52,068 bases of DNA from Streptomyces inhibens (lineage in GTDB: Bacteria > Actinomycetota > Actinomycetes > Streptomycetales > Streptomycetaceae). A model generated the notes under the pieces. That model was not told where the DNA came from, did no database searches, and saw nothing but the letters and a program-made list of their open reading frames with translations. The stretch lies in assembly GCF_003389455.1 (NCBI RefSeq), contig NZ_QUAC01000110.1:1-52068 (forward strand), read 5' to 3'. Shown here in pieces: positions 26,726 through 34,519 of this stretch; positions within the stretch are counted from its first letter, which is position 1, and the number at the start of each line of letters is the position of its first letter. The translations under genes and the position numbers were made by a program.

Positions 26726-27381
26726 TTGGGAGTGACCACCTTGTAGTTGGCGGGCACCTGGGCGTCCGGGCGGCGCAGGTACAGGGGCCGCGGGGCCGGC
26801 AGCTCCTCGCCCGCGGCCAGCTTCTCGGCGGCCAGGGCGGCCAGGGCGCCGGCGGACTGGTGCTCGGGCGCCTCGCGCCGTACGCCGGTGAAGACCGTGT
26901 CGTAGAGCAGTGCGCCGGCACCCACGGCCGGGACGCCGGCCACCTGGTCGGCGATGTCGGCGGGGCGGTCGACGGACGGCTCGGTCAGTCGCGTACGGGC
27001 ATCGGCATAGCGCGCCCAGTAGACCTCCTTGCGGCGGGCGTCGGTGGCCACGACGAAGGGTTCGGTCAGCCCGGAGGCGTAGGCGAGGCCGTCCAGCGAG
27101 CACAGGCCGTGCACGGGGACGTCCAGCACCGCCCCGAAGGTCGCGGCGGTCACCAGGCCGACCCGCAGCCCGGTGTACGGTCCCGGGCCCACGCCGACCA
27201 CGATGTCGCTGACCGCGTCGAGTTTCAGCCCGGCCTCGGCCAGCACCCGGTCGACGGCGGGCAGCAGGAGCTCGCCGTGCCGGCGCGCGTCCACCTGGCG
27301 GGACTCGGCGAGGACGCACGCGCCGTCATGGAGCGCGACGGTGACGGCGGGCGTGGCGGTGTCAAGAGCTAGCAGCAGCAC
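26722..27381 (-). CDS. tsaB: tRNA threonylcarbamoyladenosine biosynthesis protein TsaB
   Basis: 219 residues. Non-catalytic ASKHA partner that dimerises with TsaD in t6A synthesis. Typical opening LLLALDTATPAVTVAL, then RRHGELLLPAVDRVLAEAG and GVGPGPYTGLRVGLVTAATF. GTG start. Its stop overlaps the rimI start, giving the coupled order tsaB-rimI-tsaD. Confidence 0.95.
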   Translation of the reverse strand: MLLLALDTATPAVTVALHDGACVLAESRQVDARRHGELLLPAVDRVLAEAGLKLDAVSDIVVGVGPGPYTGLRVGLVTAATFGAVLDVPVHGLCSLDGLAYASGLTEPFVVATDARRKEVYWARYADARTRLTEPSVDRPADIADQVAGVPAVGAGALLYDTVFTGVRREAPEHQSAGALAALAAEKLAAGEELPAPRPLYLRRPDAQVPANYKVVTPK

Positions 27382-27467
27382 GTCCTCAAGACTACGGCTC
27401 GGCCGGTGGTCCCCGTTCCGGTGCTACCGTCACCCCCGTAGTAGACGTACGGAAAGGTGGCACAGCG

Positions 27468-28037
27468 GTGCCCGCTAAGAGCAGCACGATCGTCACCGCG
27501 CTGACCGCGGCTGCCGTGGTCGTGGTCGGTGTGCTCGGCTATCAGGCCGCGGCGTCCGCCCCGGACACCCTCACCCAGGCCCGCAAGGACAGCCACCGCA
27601 GCGCGCCCAAGGACCACTCGGACCGGCGCGGCACGAAGGACAAGGCGCCCGCACCGGCCCCGGTCCCGGCGGCGTCCGGCAAGGGCCAGCGGGTCGTCTA
27701 CTCGCTCGGCGACAAGCGGGTCTGGCTGGTCGGCCCGAAGGGCAAGGCGCTGCGGACGTTCACGGTCGCGCCGAGCGCGGTGAGCCCGCCGCTGGGGACG
27801 TACGCGGTCAGCTCGCGGTCGGTGAGCGTCACGGGCTCGGACGGTATCGCGATCGAGCATGTCGTGCGGTTCGCCAATGTGGACAGCGTCACGATCGGCT
27901 TCAGCGCGGCCGTCGACGGCTCCAGGCCCGACCCGGACTCGTCGAAGAAGACCGGCGGAATCCGGGAGTCGCGGGACGACGGCAAGGCGCTGTGGGACTT
28001 TGCGCTGCACGGCACCAAGGTCGTCGTGATCGCCTGA
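27468..28037 (+). CDS. Exported or membrane-anchored protein with degenerate L,D-transpeptidase-like fold
   Basis: 189 residues. A hydrophobic N-terminal segment (IVTALTAAAVVVVGVLGYQAAA) is a signal or anchor, followed by a charged linker (about 35-75). The rest has the sequence rhythm of a YkuD domain: RVVYSLGDKRVWLVGPKGKALRTFTV, PPLGTYAV, then GIRESRDDGKALWDFALHGTKVVVI. The position equivalent to the SHGCVR nucleophile motif has no Cys or His. It therefore probably binds peptidoglycan or acts as a decoy rather than cross-linking; this is an inference. The GTG is preceded by AAAGGTGG. Divergent from tsaB. Confidence 0.7.
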   Translation: MPAKSSTIVTALTAAAVVVVGVLGYQAAASAPDTLTQARKDSHRSAPKDHSDRRGTKDKAPAPAPVPAASGKGQRVVYSLGDKRVWLVGPKGKALRTFTVAPSAVSPPLGTYAVSSRSVSVTGSDGIAIEHVVRFANVDSVTIGFSAAVDGSRPDPDSSKKTGGIRESRDDGKALWDFALHGTKVVVIA

Positions 28038-28076
28038 CCGCACGGTCTTCCGGGGCGGTTCCTTGACCCGTACGGG

Positions 28077-28295
28077 CTACGCGGCGTCGCGCCCCTGGGT
28101 GGACACGGGCTTGGTCTCGTCCTCCGCGGCCGGCTCGCCGGCAGACCCCGCGGGCCCCTCCTTACGGGATTCCGCGGTCTTACGGGATTCCTCGTCGGCG
28201 CCAGGGGGCGTGGAGACGGCGTTGGCCGCGGCGCACGCCGCCAGCAGGTCATTCATCGTCGGCGTCTCGCGCGCATCGTGCTGGTGGGCGGACAT
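28077..28295 (-). CDS. Small hypothetical protein downstream of an iron-box-like site
   Basis: 72 residues. The N-terminal SAHQHDARETPTMNDLLAACAAANAVSTPP is followed by a polar tail. Function unknown, though I recall similar small Streptomyces proteins with the MNDLLAACAAA-type segment. The ATG follows GGGAGG at 6 nt. A DmdR/IdeR-like box lies 51 bp upstream, so iron-dependent repression is likely. Confidence 0.6.
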   Translation of the reverse strand: MSAHQHDARETPTMNDLLAACAAANAVSTPPGADEESRKTAESRKEGPAGSAGEPAAEDETKPVSTQGRDAA

Positions 28296-28340
28296 GGACG
28301 CCTCCCGGGGCTCCTGGGGCAAGCGACAGAAGCTAGGCTC

Positions 28341-28359
28341 GCTACTTAGGCTGACCTAA
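28341..28359 (-). promoter_or_regulatory. Iron-box-like operator (DmdR1/IdeR type)
   Basis: TTAGGCTGACCTAA at 28346-28359 matches 13 of 14 positions of the right part of the actinobacterial iron box TTAGGTTAGGCTAACCTAA. The left end (28341-28345) matches poorly. It lies 46-64 bp upstream of the small gene. Confidence 0.7.
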
Positions 28360-28474
28360 CTGGGGTCTCCACCCATGTCACCACGCCCGGTACCAGCAGC
28401 GCAACATCTTACCGACGGCTTGTCGGAAACTACGGGACGAGTGACCGGATGCGGGGCCCGGCAGGTCCCGGACG

Positions 28475-29011
28475 TCAGCAGTTCTCCAGCTCCGGCAGCC
28501 CGGCGTCCGCCCAGCGCGCGCCATGGCCGGTGACCGTCACCTCGCGCACGTCGTCCACGTCGTCCTCCGGATGCCCGTCCGGCCCGCCCGGCGCGTCTGC
28601 CCCCACCGCGCGCCCGATCACGACATGCAGCCGGTTTTCCGACAGCTCCTCGACCTTGCCCTCGCCCCACTCCACGACCACCACCGACTCCGGCAGCGAG
28701 ACATCGAGGTCCAGGTCCTCCATCTCGTCCAGGCCGCCGCCGAGCCGGTAGGCATCCGCATGCACCAGCGCGGGGCCGCCGACCAGCGAGGGGTGCACCC
28801 GGGCGATGACGAAGGTGGGAGAGGTGACGGCGCCGCGCACGCCCAGGCCCTCGCCCAGGCCGCGGGTCAGCGTCGTCTTGCCGGCGCCCAGCTCACCGGT
28901 GAGCAGCACCAGGTCGCCGGGGCGCAGCAGCGGGGCCAGCCTGCGGCCCAACTCCTGCATCTGGTCGGAGGACTTGACGGTGATGTGGGCGATCGCGCCG
29001 GTGGTGCTCAT
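28475..29011 (-). CDS. tsaE: tRNA threonylcarbamoyladenosine biosynthesis ATPase TsaE
   Basis: 178 residues. P-loop ATPase that drives turnover of the TsaB-TsaD complex. Walker A is GELGAGKTTLTRGL; the switch-like SPTFVIARVH and HADAYRLGG follow. VVVEWGEG is the typical C-terminal core end. A Gly/Asp-rich 45-residue tail extends beyond the E. coli length (about 153). It is separated from tsaB by two accessory genes, and from the upstream hydrolase gene by a terminator. Confidence 0.95.
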   Translation of the reverse strand: MSTTGAIAHITVKSSDQMQELGRRLAPLLRPGDLVLLTGELGAGKTTLTRGLGEGLGVRGAVTSPTFVIARVHPSLVGGPALVHADAYRLGGGLDEMEDLDLDVSLPESVVVVEWGEGKVEELSENRLHVVIGRAVGADAPGGPDGHPEDDVDDVREVTVTGHGARWADAGLPELENC

Positions 29012-29067
29012 GTCGCAAATGGTACGGCCTGCCCCTCGCCCCGCCCCATGCCGTCATAGAGCGAGCA

Positions 29068-29101
29068 GGCCCGCCGGGCAGTGGATCATGCCCGGCGGGC
29101 C
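29068..29101 (-). terminator. Terminator after the alpha/beta hydrolase gene
   Basis: A perfect 13-bp stem (GGCCCGCCGGGCA / TGCCCGGCGGGCC) with an 8-nt loop begins 8 bp after the hydrolase stop and lies before tsaE. Confidence 0.88.
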
Positions 29102-29108
29102 CTGCGCC

Positions 29109-30470
29109 TCAGGCGCGGGCGTGCCGTGTGCTGCGGGCCGCCACGCTCGCCCGCTCCACCAGCGACACCAGGTGCTCATTGACCAGCTCGGGCCGCTCCA
29201 GCATCACCAGATGCCCGGCGCCGGGGACGCACACCAGCTCCGCTTCGGGCAGCACCTCGACGATCGACCGGCTGTGGTCGGCGGGGGTGATCAGGTCGCT
29301 CTCCCCGGCGAGCACCAGTGCGGGCACCGCGTCGTACGCCACCAGCGCCTCGGTCTTGTCGTGCACCGCGAACGCCGGGAAGAACTCGGCGACCACATCG
29401 ATCGGGGTCGCCTCGATCAGCCGCTCGCCGAACCGCGCGATGGCTGGGTCCACCTGCTCCGGCGAGCCGAACGAATAGCGCTTGATCAGCCCCGCGAACA
29501 GATCGGCGGTGGCCCGCCGCCCGCGCTCGACGATCTCGTGCTGCCAGCCCAGCGCCTTGAGCACACCCGGCGCGAGCCAGTGGAAGGCCTTGACCCCCAT
29601 GGACGGCAGCCCGAAGCCGACCTCGCTGAGCCGGCCCGCGGACGTGCCGATCAGCGCCACGCCGACCACCCGCTGCGCGACGTACTCGGGGAACTGGTCG
29701 GCCAGTGCCATCACCGTCATCCCGCCCATGGAGTGCCCGACCAGCACGATCGGCCCCTCGGGCACCGCGGCGTCCAGCACCGCCTTCAGGTCCCGGCCCA
29801 GGAGGTCGATGGTGACCTCTTCCGTGCCGTCGATCTGGCCGTGGCCGCGCGCCGAGCGGCCGTGGCTGCGCTGGTCCCAGTGGACGGTGCGCACCGTGCC
29901 GCGCAGCGCCGCGCGCTGGAAGTGCCAGGAGTCCTGGCTGAGGCAGTAACCATGGCTGAAGACGACCGTGGGGGCCGCGGAGCGCCGCCCCAGCGCCGCC
30001 GTCAGCCGCTTGCGCAGGCCGCCCTGGGCCTCCTGGGCGGCCCGGGCCTCCTTTCCGCGGGCGGGCTTGACGGTCCTGTCCTTGCCGTTCTTGCCGTTCT
30101 TGGGCCTGCCGTCCCTGGCGGTCCTGCCCGCCCGGTCGTCGCTCTCCGGCCGGCCCGGCTCCTCGCCCGGCTCGTCGACCTCGTAGTACAGCTCGGTGCC
30201 GTCCTCGGCGATCGCCGCGCCCGGTGTGCCGCGCAGCGTGCCGTACGGGCCCGAGGCGTCCAGCGCGAGCCGGGCCCGGCGGCGCATCCCGCGGCCGACC
30301 GTCAGCCGCTCTATCGCCACACCGGCCGCGGCGCCCGCCGCGACCACGCCGATCGCGGCGCCGGCGATGCCCGCGTGCCGCCCCGCCCTGGCCCAGTTGT
30401 TGGCCGCCTCGGCCGCCACTTCGGCCGCCGCCTCGACCGCCTGCGCGGCGGCCTCCTTGCCGTCGGTCAT
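29109..30470 (-). CDS. Alpha/beta hydrolase with N-terminal hydrophobic helix
   Basis: 453 residues. An N-terminal Ala-rich helix (AGIAGAAIGVVAAGAAAGVAI) probably anchors it to the membrane. A charged spacer (about 100-155, Lys/Arg/Gly-rich) precedes the hydrolase domain. PTVVFSHGYCLSQDSWHFQR, WDQRSHGRS, the nucleophile elbow GHSMGG, the acid-turn Asp in GESDLITP and a late His in GAGHLVMLERPE complete the triad. The substrate is unknown. Its ATG overlaps the alr stop (ATGA), so it is coupled to alanine racemase, a pairing I recall as conserved in actinomycetes. Confidence 0.92.
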   Translation of the reverse strand: MTDGKEAAAQAVEAAAEVAAEAANNWARAGRHAGIAGAAIGVVAAGAAAGVAIERLTVGRGMRRRARLALDASGPYGTLRGTPGAAIAEDGTELYYEVDEPGEEPGRPESDDRAGRTARDGRPKNGKNGKDRTVKPARGKEARAAQEAQGGLRKRLTAALGRRSAAPTVVFSHGYCLSQDSWHFQRAALRGTVRTVHWDQRSHGRSARGHGQIDGTEEVTIDLLGRDLKAVLDAAVPEGPIVLVGHSMGGMTVMALADQFPEYVAQRVVGVALIGTSAGRLSEVGFGLPSMGVKAFHWLAPGVLKALGWQHEIVERGRRATADLFAGLIKRYSFGSPEQVDPAIARFGERLIEATPIDVVAEFFPAFAVHDKTEALVAYDAVPALVLAGESDLITPADHSRSIVEVLPEAELVCVPGAGHLVMLERPELVNEHLVSLVERASVAARSTRHARA

Positions 30471-31663
30471 GCCGTACCCCCCGTGAGCGCTGAGTCTCCT
30501 TCGGCTGCTTCGGCTTCGCCCTGTATGCCGCTGTCCACGTAGACGCGTGGAACCCGGGTTCCGATGCGTGTGACGATTTCGTACCCGATGGTTCCGGCCG
30601 CCCGGGCCCAGTCCTCCGCGGTCGGCTCACCGCGGTCCCCGGGGCCGAACAGCACCGCCGGATCGCCCGGCTCGGCGCCGTCGCCGCCCAGGTCGACCAC
30701 GAACTGGTCCATCGCGATCCGGCCGGCGACCGTCCGCCACTTGCCGGCGACCAGCACCGGGCCGGTGCCGGAGGCGTGCCGCGGGATGCCGTCGGCGTAC
30801 CCCAGCGGGATCAGCGCGAGGGTGGTCTCGCCGGGCGTCGTGTACTGATGCCCGTACGACACGCCGTGGCCGCCCGGGACGCGCTTGACCGAGGCCAGCG
30901 ACGCCTCCAGGGTCATCGCGGGCCGCAGCCCGAAGTCCTGGGGGGTGCCGAGCTCGGGGCTGGGCGAGATGCCGTAGATGCCGATGCCGGCGCGGACCAG
31001 GTCGAAGTGCGCCTCGGGGAGGGTGAGCAGCGCCGGGGTGTTGGCGATATGCCGCACCTCGGGGCGCAGCCCGGCCGCGTCGGCGGTCTTCAGCGCCTCC
31101 TCGAAGGCGGTCAGCTGGGCGGCGATCGAGGGGTGTCCGGGCTCGTCGGCGCAGGCGAAGTGCGACCAGACGCCGGTGACGGTCAGCACGCCCTCGGCCT
31201 CGGCGGCGCGGGCCGCCGAGGTCAGCCGCGACCAGTCGGCGGGCTGGCAGCCGTTGCGGCCGAGACCGGTGTCGACCTTGAGCTGGACGCGGGCGGCCCG
31301 GCCGCACGCCCGCGCCGCTTCGGCCACCTCGCGCAGCGCCCACAGCCCGCTCACCGACACGTCGATGTCCTGCTCGACGGCCGTGCGCCAGGGGCCGCCC
31401 GGGGTCCACAGCCAGCACATCAGCCGCCCGGTGTCGCCGGCCGCGCGCAGCGCGAACGCCTCCTCGGGCAGCGCGGTGCCCAGCCAGCCCGCACCGGCCT
31501 CACGAGCGGCGCGGGCGCAGGGCACCGCACCGTGTCCGTAGCCGTCGGACTTGACGACGGCCATCAGCTCTGCCCGGGGTGCGCGGGCCCGCAGTGCACG
31601 GACGTTCGACCGCACGGCGGCGAGGTCGATGGCGGCACGGGCGCGCTTCGCTGTCTCGTTCAT
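30467..31663 (-). CDS. alr: Alanine racemase
   Basis: 398 residues. PLP enzyme converting L- to D-alanine for peptidoglycan. PLP-binding Lys38 is in AVVKSDGYGHG. LKVDTGLGRNG and the catalytic Tyr region GVSYGHQY are present, followed by the C-terminal beta domain (GRIAMDQFVVDLG). A start at MNETAKRARAAIDL suits the family; extension upstream would run through unrelated sequence. First gene of a unit with the alpha/beta hydrolase. Confidence 0.96.
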   Translation of the reverse strand: MNETAKRARAAIDLAAVRSNVRALRARAPRAELMAVVKSDGYGHGAVPCARAAREAGAGWLGTALPEEAFALRAAGDTGRLMCWLWTPGGPWRTAVEQDIDVSVSGLWALREVAEAARACGRAARVQLKVDTGLGRNGCQPADWSRLTSAARAAEAEGVLTVTGVWSHFACADEPGHPSIAAQLTAFEEALKTADAAGLRPEVRHIANTPALLTLPEAHFDLVRAGIGIYGISPSPELGTPQDFGLRPAMTLEASLASVKRVPGGHGVSYGHQYTTPGETTLALIPLGYADGIPRHASGTGPVLVAGKWRTVAGRIAMDQFVVDLGGDGAEPGDPAVLFGPGDRGEPTAEDWARAAGTIGYEIVTRIGTRVPRVYVDSGIQGEAEAAEGDSALTGGTA

Positions 31664-31722
31664 CCCCCTCAGTGTCGCAGGCGACGCCGTGGCGCCCAGG
31701 GGGACCGGCGGGGAAACCGCTC

Positions 31723-32604
31723 TCACACGCCGGGTTTCCGCCCCCAGACGTGGACAATGTCGCTCTTCTTCAGCACATCCCACAGCTTCCGCGCATCCGT
31801 CCATGTGAGATTGACGCAGCCGTGCGAGCCGGGTCCGTCGTAGATGTCCTCGTAGACACCGTGCAGCGCCTCTCCGCGGTCGAAGAACTGCGCGAACGGC
31901 ATCGGCGTGTGGTAGAGGTTCGAGGTGTGGCTCCTGTGCCGCAGGTAGATCCGGTACGTACCGGTACGGGTCTCCATGGTCGGCCGCCCCGAACGGATCG
32001 CCACCGGGGGGAAAATCACCTGCTCGCCCTGCTGCACCCACATCAGCTGCCGGTCCAGATCGACACACGCGGTGCGCTCCGGACGTTCCGGGCAGTGACC
32101 GGCCCGGTTCGGGTCCTTCTTCGCCCGCATCAGCCGCACCACGGCGCCGGTGACCGGCCCCGCGAAGCCGCTCGCCGGCGCGATGTGGTGCATCTGCTGG
32201 AACCGCCGGATCGCCCGGCAGTCCCCCATGCTCTGCCGCCCGTCCACATCCCGCCGCAGATAGTGCTCCGCCTGCCGCTGGTAGGGCCCGGTGGATCTGC
32301 TGCAGCTCGACGCCCGGGTGCCCCGGCGCACCACCTCGGACCGCGGTACGTACTCGATGTGCCACTGCCGCCCCCGCGGCCGCCTCGGCATCGGGTCCTC
32401 GGCCGTACGCCCTTGGGGAATCCGCGGCATCAGGGCCCGGTCGGGCGTGTCGCCCTCCTCGGCCCGCCGCGGACCACCCGGGATGCCGGGGACCAGGTCG
32501 GACACCGCGTACGCGGCGGGCGACGGCGCGACGGCCACCGCGGGCGGCCCGGCGACAACGAGCAGCGAGGCGCAGACCAACAGGGCGGAAAAGGTGCGTT
32601 TCAT
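31723..32604 (-). CDS. Secreted L,D-transpeptidase with peptidoglycan-binding-like region
   Basis: 293 residues. The signal peptide is MKRTFSALLVCASLLVVAGPPAVAVA. A region resembling a PG_binding_1 domain (about 130-175: YLRRDVDGRQSMGDCRAIRRFQQMH) precedes a YkuD catalytic domain with GSHGCVNLTW and Cys263 as the nucleophile, plus MPFAQFFDRGEALHG. It would form or edit 3-3 cross-links outside the membrane. The start at MKRTF is chosen because the signal begins there and GAGGG precedes it. It lies 59 bp upstream of alr. Confidence 0.9.
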   Translation of the reverse strand: MKRTFSALLVCASLLVVAGPPAVAVAPSPAAYAVSDLVPGIPGGPRRAEEGDTPDRALMPRIPQGRTAEDPMPRRPRGRQWHIEYVPRSEVVRRGTRASSCSRSTGPYQRQAEHYLRRDVDGRQSMGDCRAIRRFQQMHHIAPASGFAGPVTGAVVRLMRAKKDPNRAGHCPERPERTACVDLDRQLMWVQQGEQVIFPPVAIRSGRPTMETRTGTYRIYLRHRSHTSNLYHTPMPFAQFFDRGEALHGVYEDIYDGPGSHGCVNLTWTDARKLWDVLKKSDIVHVWGRKPGV

Positions 32605-32715
32605 GCCCTCACGCATGCCGTGACCAGGCGGCTTCACCGCCCGCCGGGGACCAGGTTCGCCCTGGTGCCCGCCCCATTCCCCCACCGGGCGTAACGTCGC
32701 CCCCCGCACGATCTG

Positions 32716-34140
32716 TCAGTCCGTCACATTCCGCCAGGCCGCGCCCAGATGGTCCGCGACCTCCGACGCGAGGATCGGCGCGCCCCCGGGGCCCGCCGCC
32801 CGGCGCGCCGCGAGACCGTGCAGATACGCGCCCACGGAACCCGCGTCACGGGCCGTGAGCCCCGCGGCGAGCAACGAGCCCGTCACCCCCGACAGCACAT
32901 CCCCGCTCCCGGCCGTCGCCAGCCAGCTGGTCCCCGTGGGGTTCACCCGCACCGGCCCGTCCGCCCCCGCGACCAGCGTCGTCGAGCCCTTGAGCAGCAC
33001 CGTGGCGGCATACTGCGCCGCCAGCTCCCGTACGGACTCCATCCGCGCCGCCTCGACCTCGTCGCGGCCGCGCCCCAGCAGCGCGGCTGCCTCCCCCGCA
33101 TGCGGCGTCAACAGCGTCTCGGCCGTACGCTCCCGGACCTGCCGCGGCGTCAGGAACCGCAGCCCGTCCGCGTCCACCAGCACCGGCACATCCGCCGCCA
33201 GCACCTCCGCCAGCGCATCCGACTCGTCCCCGATCCCGGGCCCGATCACCCATGACTGCACCCGGCCGGCCTTGTCCGGCGGCCCGGGGTGCACCAGCGT
33301 CTCCGGGAAGTGCGCCAGCACCTTGTCCGCGGCCGGCCCGACATACCGCACGGCCCCCGCGCCGCCCCGCAACGCACCCGCCACGGCCAGCACCGCGGCC
33401 CCCGGATACCGCGCGGACCCGGCGACCACCCCCACCACGCCCCGCCGGTATTTGTCGCTCTCGGCCGTCGGACGCGGCAGCAGATCCGCCACATCCGCAT
33501 GCTGCAACGCCTCCACGTCGGCTTCCTCGGGCAAGGTGAGCCCGATGTCCACCAGCCGCAGCGCCCCCGCCCGCTCCCGCGCCGGATCGACCAGCAGCCC
33601 CGGCTTGTAGGCGCCGAAGGTCACCGTCGCATCGGCCCGTACGGCCTCCCCCCGCACCTCACCGCTGTCCGCGTCCACGCCACTGGGCAGATCGACCGCC
33701 AGCACCAGCGCCGACTCCCGTGCCGCGCGGGCGAGTTGCGCGGCCTCGGGCCGCAGCCCGCCGCGCCCGCCGATGCCCACGATCCCGTCCACGACGAGAT
33801 CGGCGCACGCGATGTCGCGCAGCGCGTCGCCGGAGACCCGCCCGCCGGCCGCCCGCAACGCGGCAAGACCCCCCTGGTGCGCCCGTTCGGGCGACAGCAG
33901 CACCACGGCCACCCCGGCCCCCCGGCGCGCCAGCCGGGCCCCCGCGTACAACGCGTCCCCGCCGTTGTCGCCGCTGCCCACCAGCAGCACCACCCGGGTG
34001 CCGTACACCCGCCCCAGCAACTCCCCGCAGGCGACGGCCAGTCCGGCCGCCGCGCGCTGCATCAGGGCCCCTTCGGGCAACCGGGCCATGAGCTCCCGCT
34101 CGGCGGCCCGTACGGTCTCCACGCTGTAGGCAGTCCTCAT
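32716..34140 (-). CDS. nnr: Bifunctional NAD(P)HX epimerase / ADP-dependent dehydratase
   Basis: 474 residues. Repairs hydrated NAD(P)H. The N-terminal YjeF-type epimerase domain (1-215) has LLVGSGDNGGDALYAGARLA and VDLPSGVDADSG. The C-terminal ribokinase-like dehydratase (about 225-470) has GPGIG, LLTPHAGEAAALLGR and the NTG-like loop ATAGSGDVLSGVTGSLLAAG. It begins 10 bp after acpS ends, in the run glmS-acpS-nnr. Confidence 0.95.
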   Translation of the reverse strand: MRTAYSVETVRAAERELMARLPEGALMQRAAAGLAVACGELLGRVYGTRVVLLVGSGDNGGDALYAGARLARRGAGVAVVLLSPERAHQGGLAALRAAGGRVSGDALRDIACADLVVDGIVGIGGRGGLRPEAAQLARAARESALVLAVDLPSGVDADSGEVRGEAVRADATVTFGAYKPGLLVDPARERAGALRLVDIGLTLPEEADVEALQHADVADLLPRPTAESDKYRRGVVGVVAGSARYPGAAVLAVAGALRGGAGAVRYVGPAADKVLAHFPETLVHPGPPDKAGRVQSWVIGPGIGDESDALAEVLAADVPVLVDADGLRFLTPRQVRERTAETLLTPHAGEAAALLGRGRDEVEAARMESVRELAAQYAATVLLKGSTTLVAGADGPVRVNPTGTSWLATAGSGDVLSGVTGSLLAAGLTARDAGSVGAYLHGLAARRAAGPGGAPILASEVADHLGAAWRNVTD

Positions 34141-34150
34141 GCCTCCAGTC

Positions 34151-34519
34151 TCACCCCTCGGCGATCACCACGGCGGAAGCAACCCCCGCGTCATGGCTCA
34201 GGGAGACATGCCACGACCGCACCCCCAGCGCCGCGGCGCAGTCCGCGACGGTGCCCCGCACCCGCAGCCGCGGCCGCCCGCTGTCCTCCACGTACACCTC
34301 GGCGTCGGTCCAGTGCAGCCCGCCCGGCGCGCCCAGCGCCTTGGCCACCGCCTCCTTGGCGGCGAACCGTGCCGCCAAGGAGGCGATCCCGCGCCGCTCA
34401 CCGCTCGGCAGCATCAGCTCCTCCCGGATGAAGAGCCGGTGCGCCAGCTCCGGCGTCCGCTCCAGCGCCGCACCGAAGCGGTCGATCTCCGCGACGTCGA
34501 TCCCGACCCCGATGATCAC
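34151..34519 (-). CDS. acpS: Holo-[acyl-carrier-protein] synthase
   Basis: 122 residues. Transfers 4'-phosphopantetheine from CoA to ACP. The Mg2+ ligands are Asp8 in [14 protein letters not shown] and Glu in [14 protein letters not shown]; the end [18 protein letters not shown] is typical. Its ATG overlaps the glmS stop by 4 nt, so it is translationally coupled. Confidence 0.96.
   Translation of the reverse strand: MIIGVGIDVAEIDRFGAALERTPELAHRLFIREELMLPSGERRGIASLAARFAAKEAVAKALGAPGGLHWTDAEVYVEDSGRPRLRVRGTVADCAAALGVRSWHVSLSHDAGVASAVVIAEG

Noticed and set aside
30467..32365. 632-residue version of alanine racemase
   Set aside because: The added N-terminus is the L,D-transpeptidase gene read in a wrong frame.
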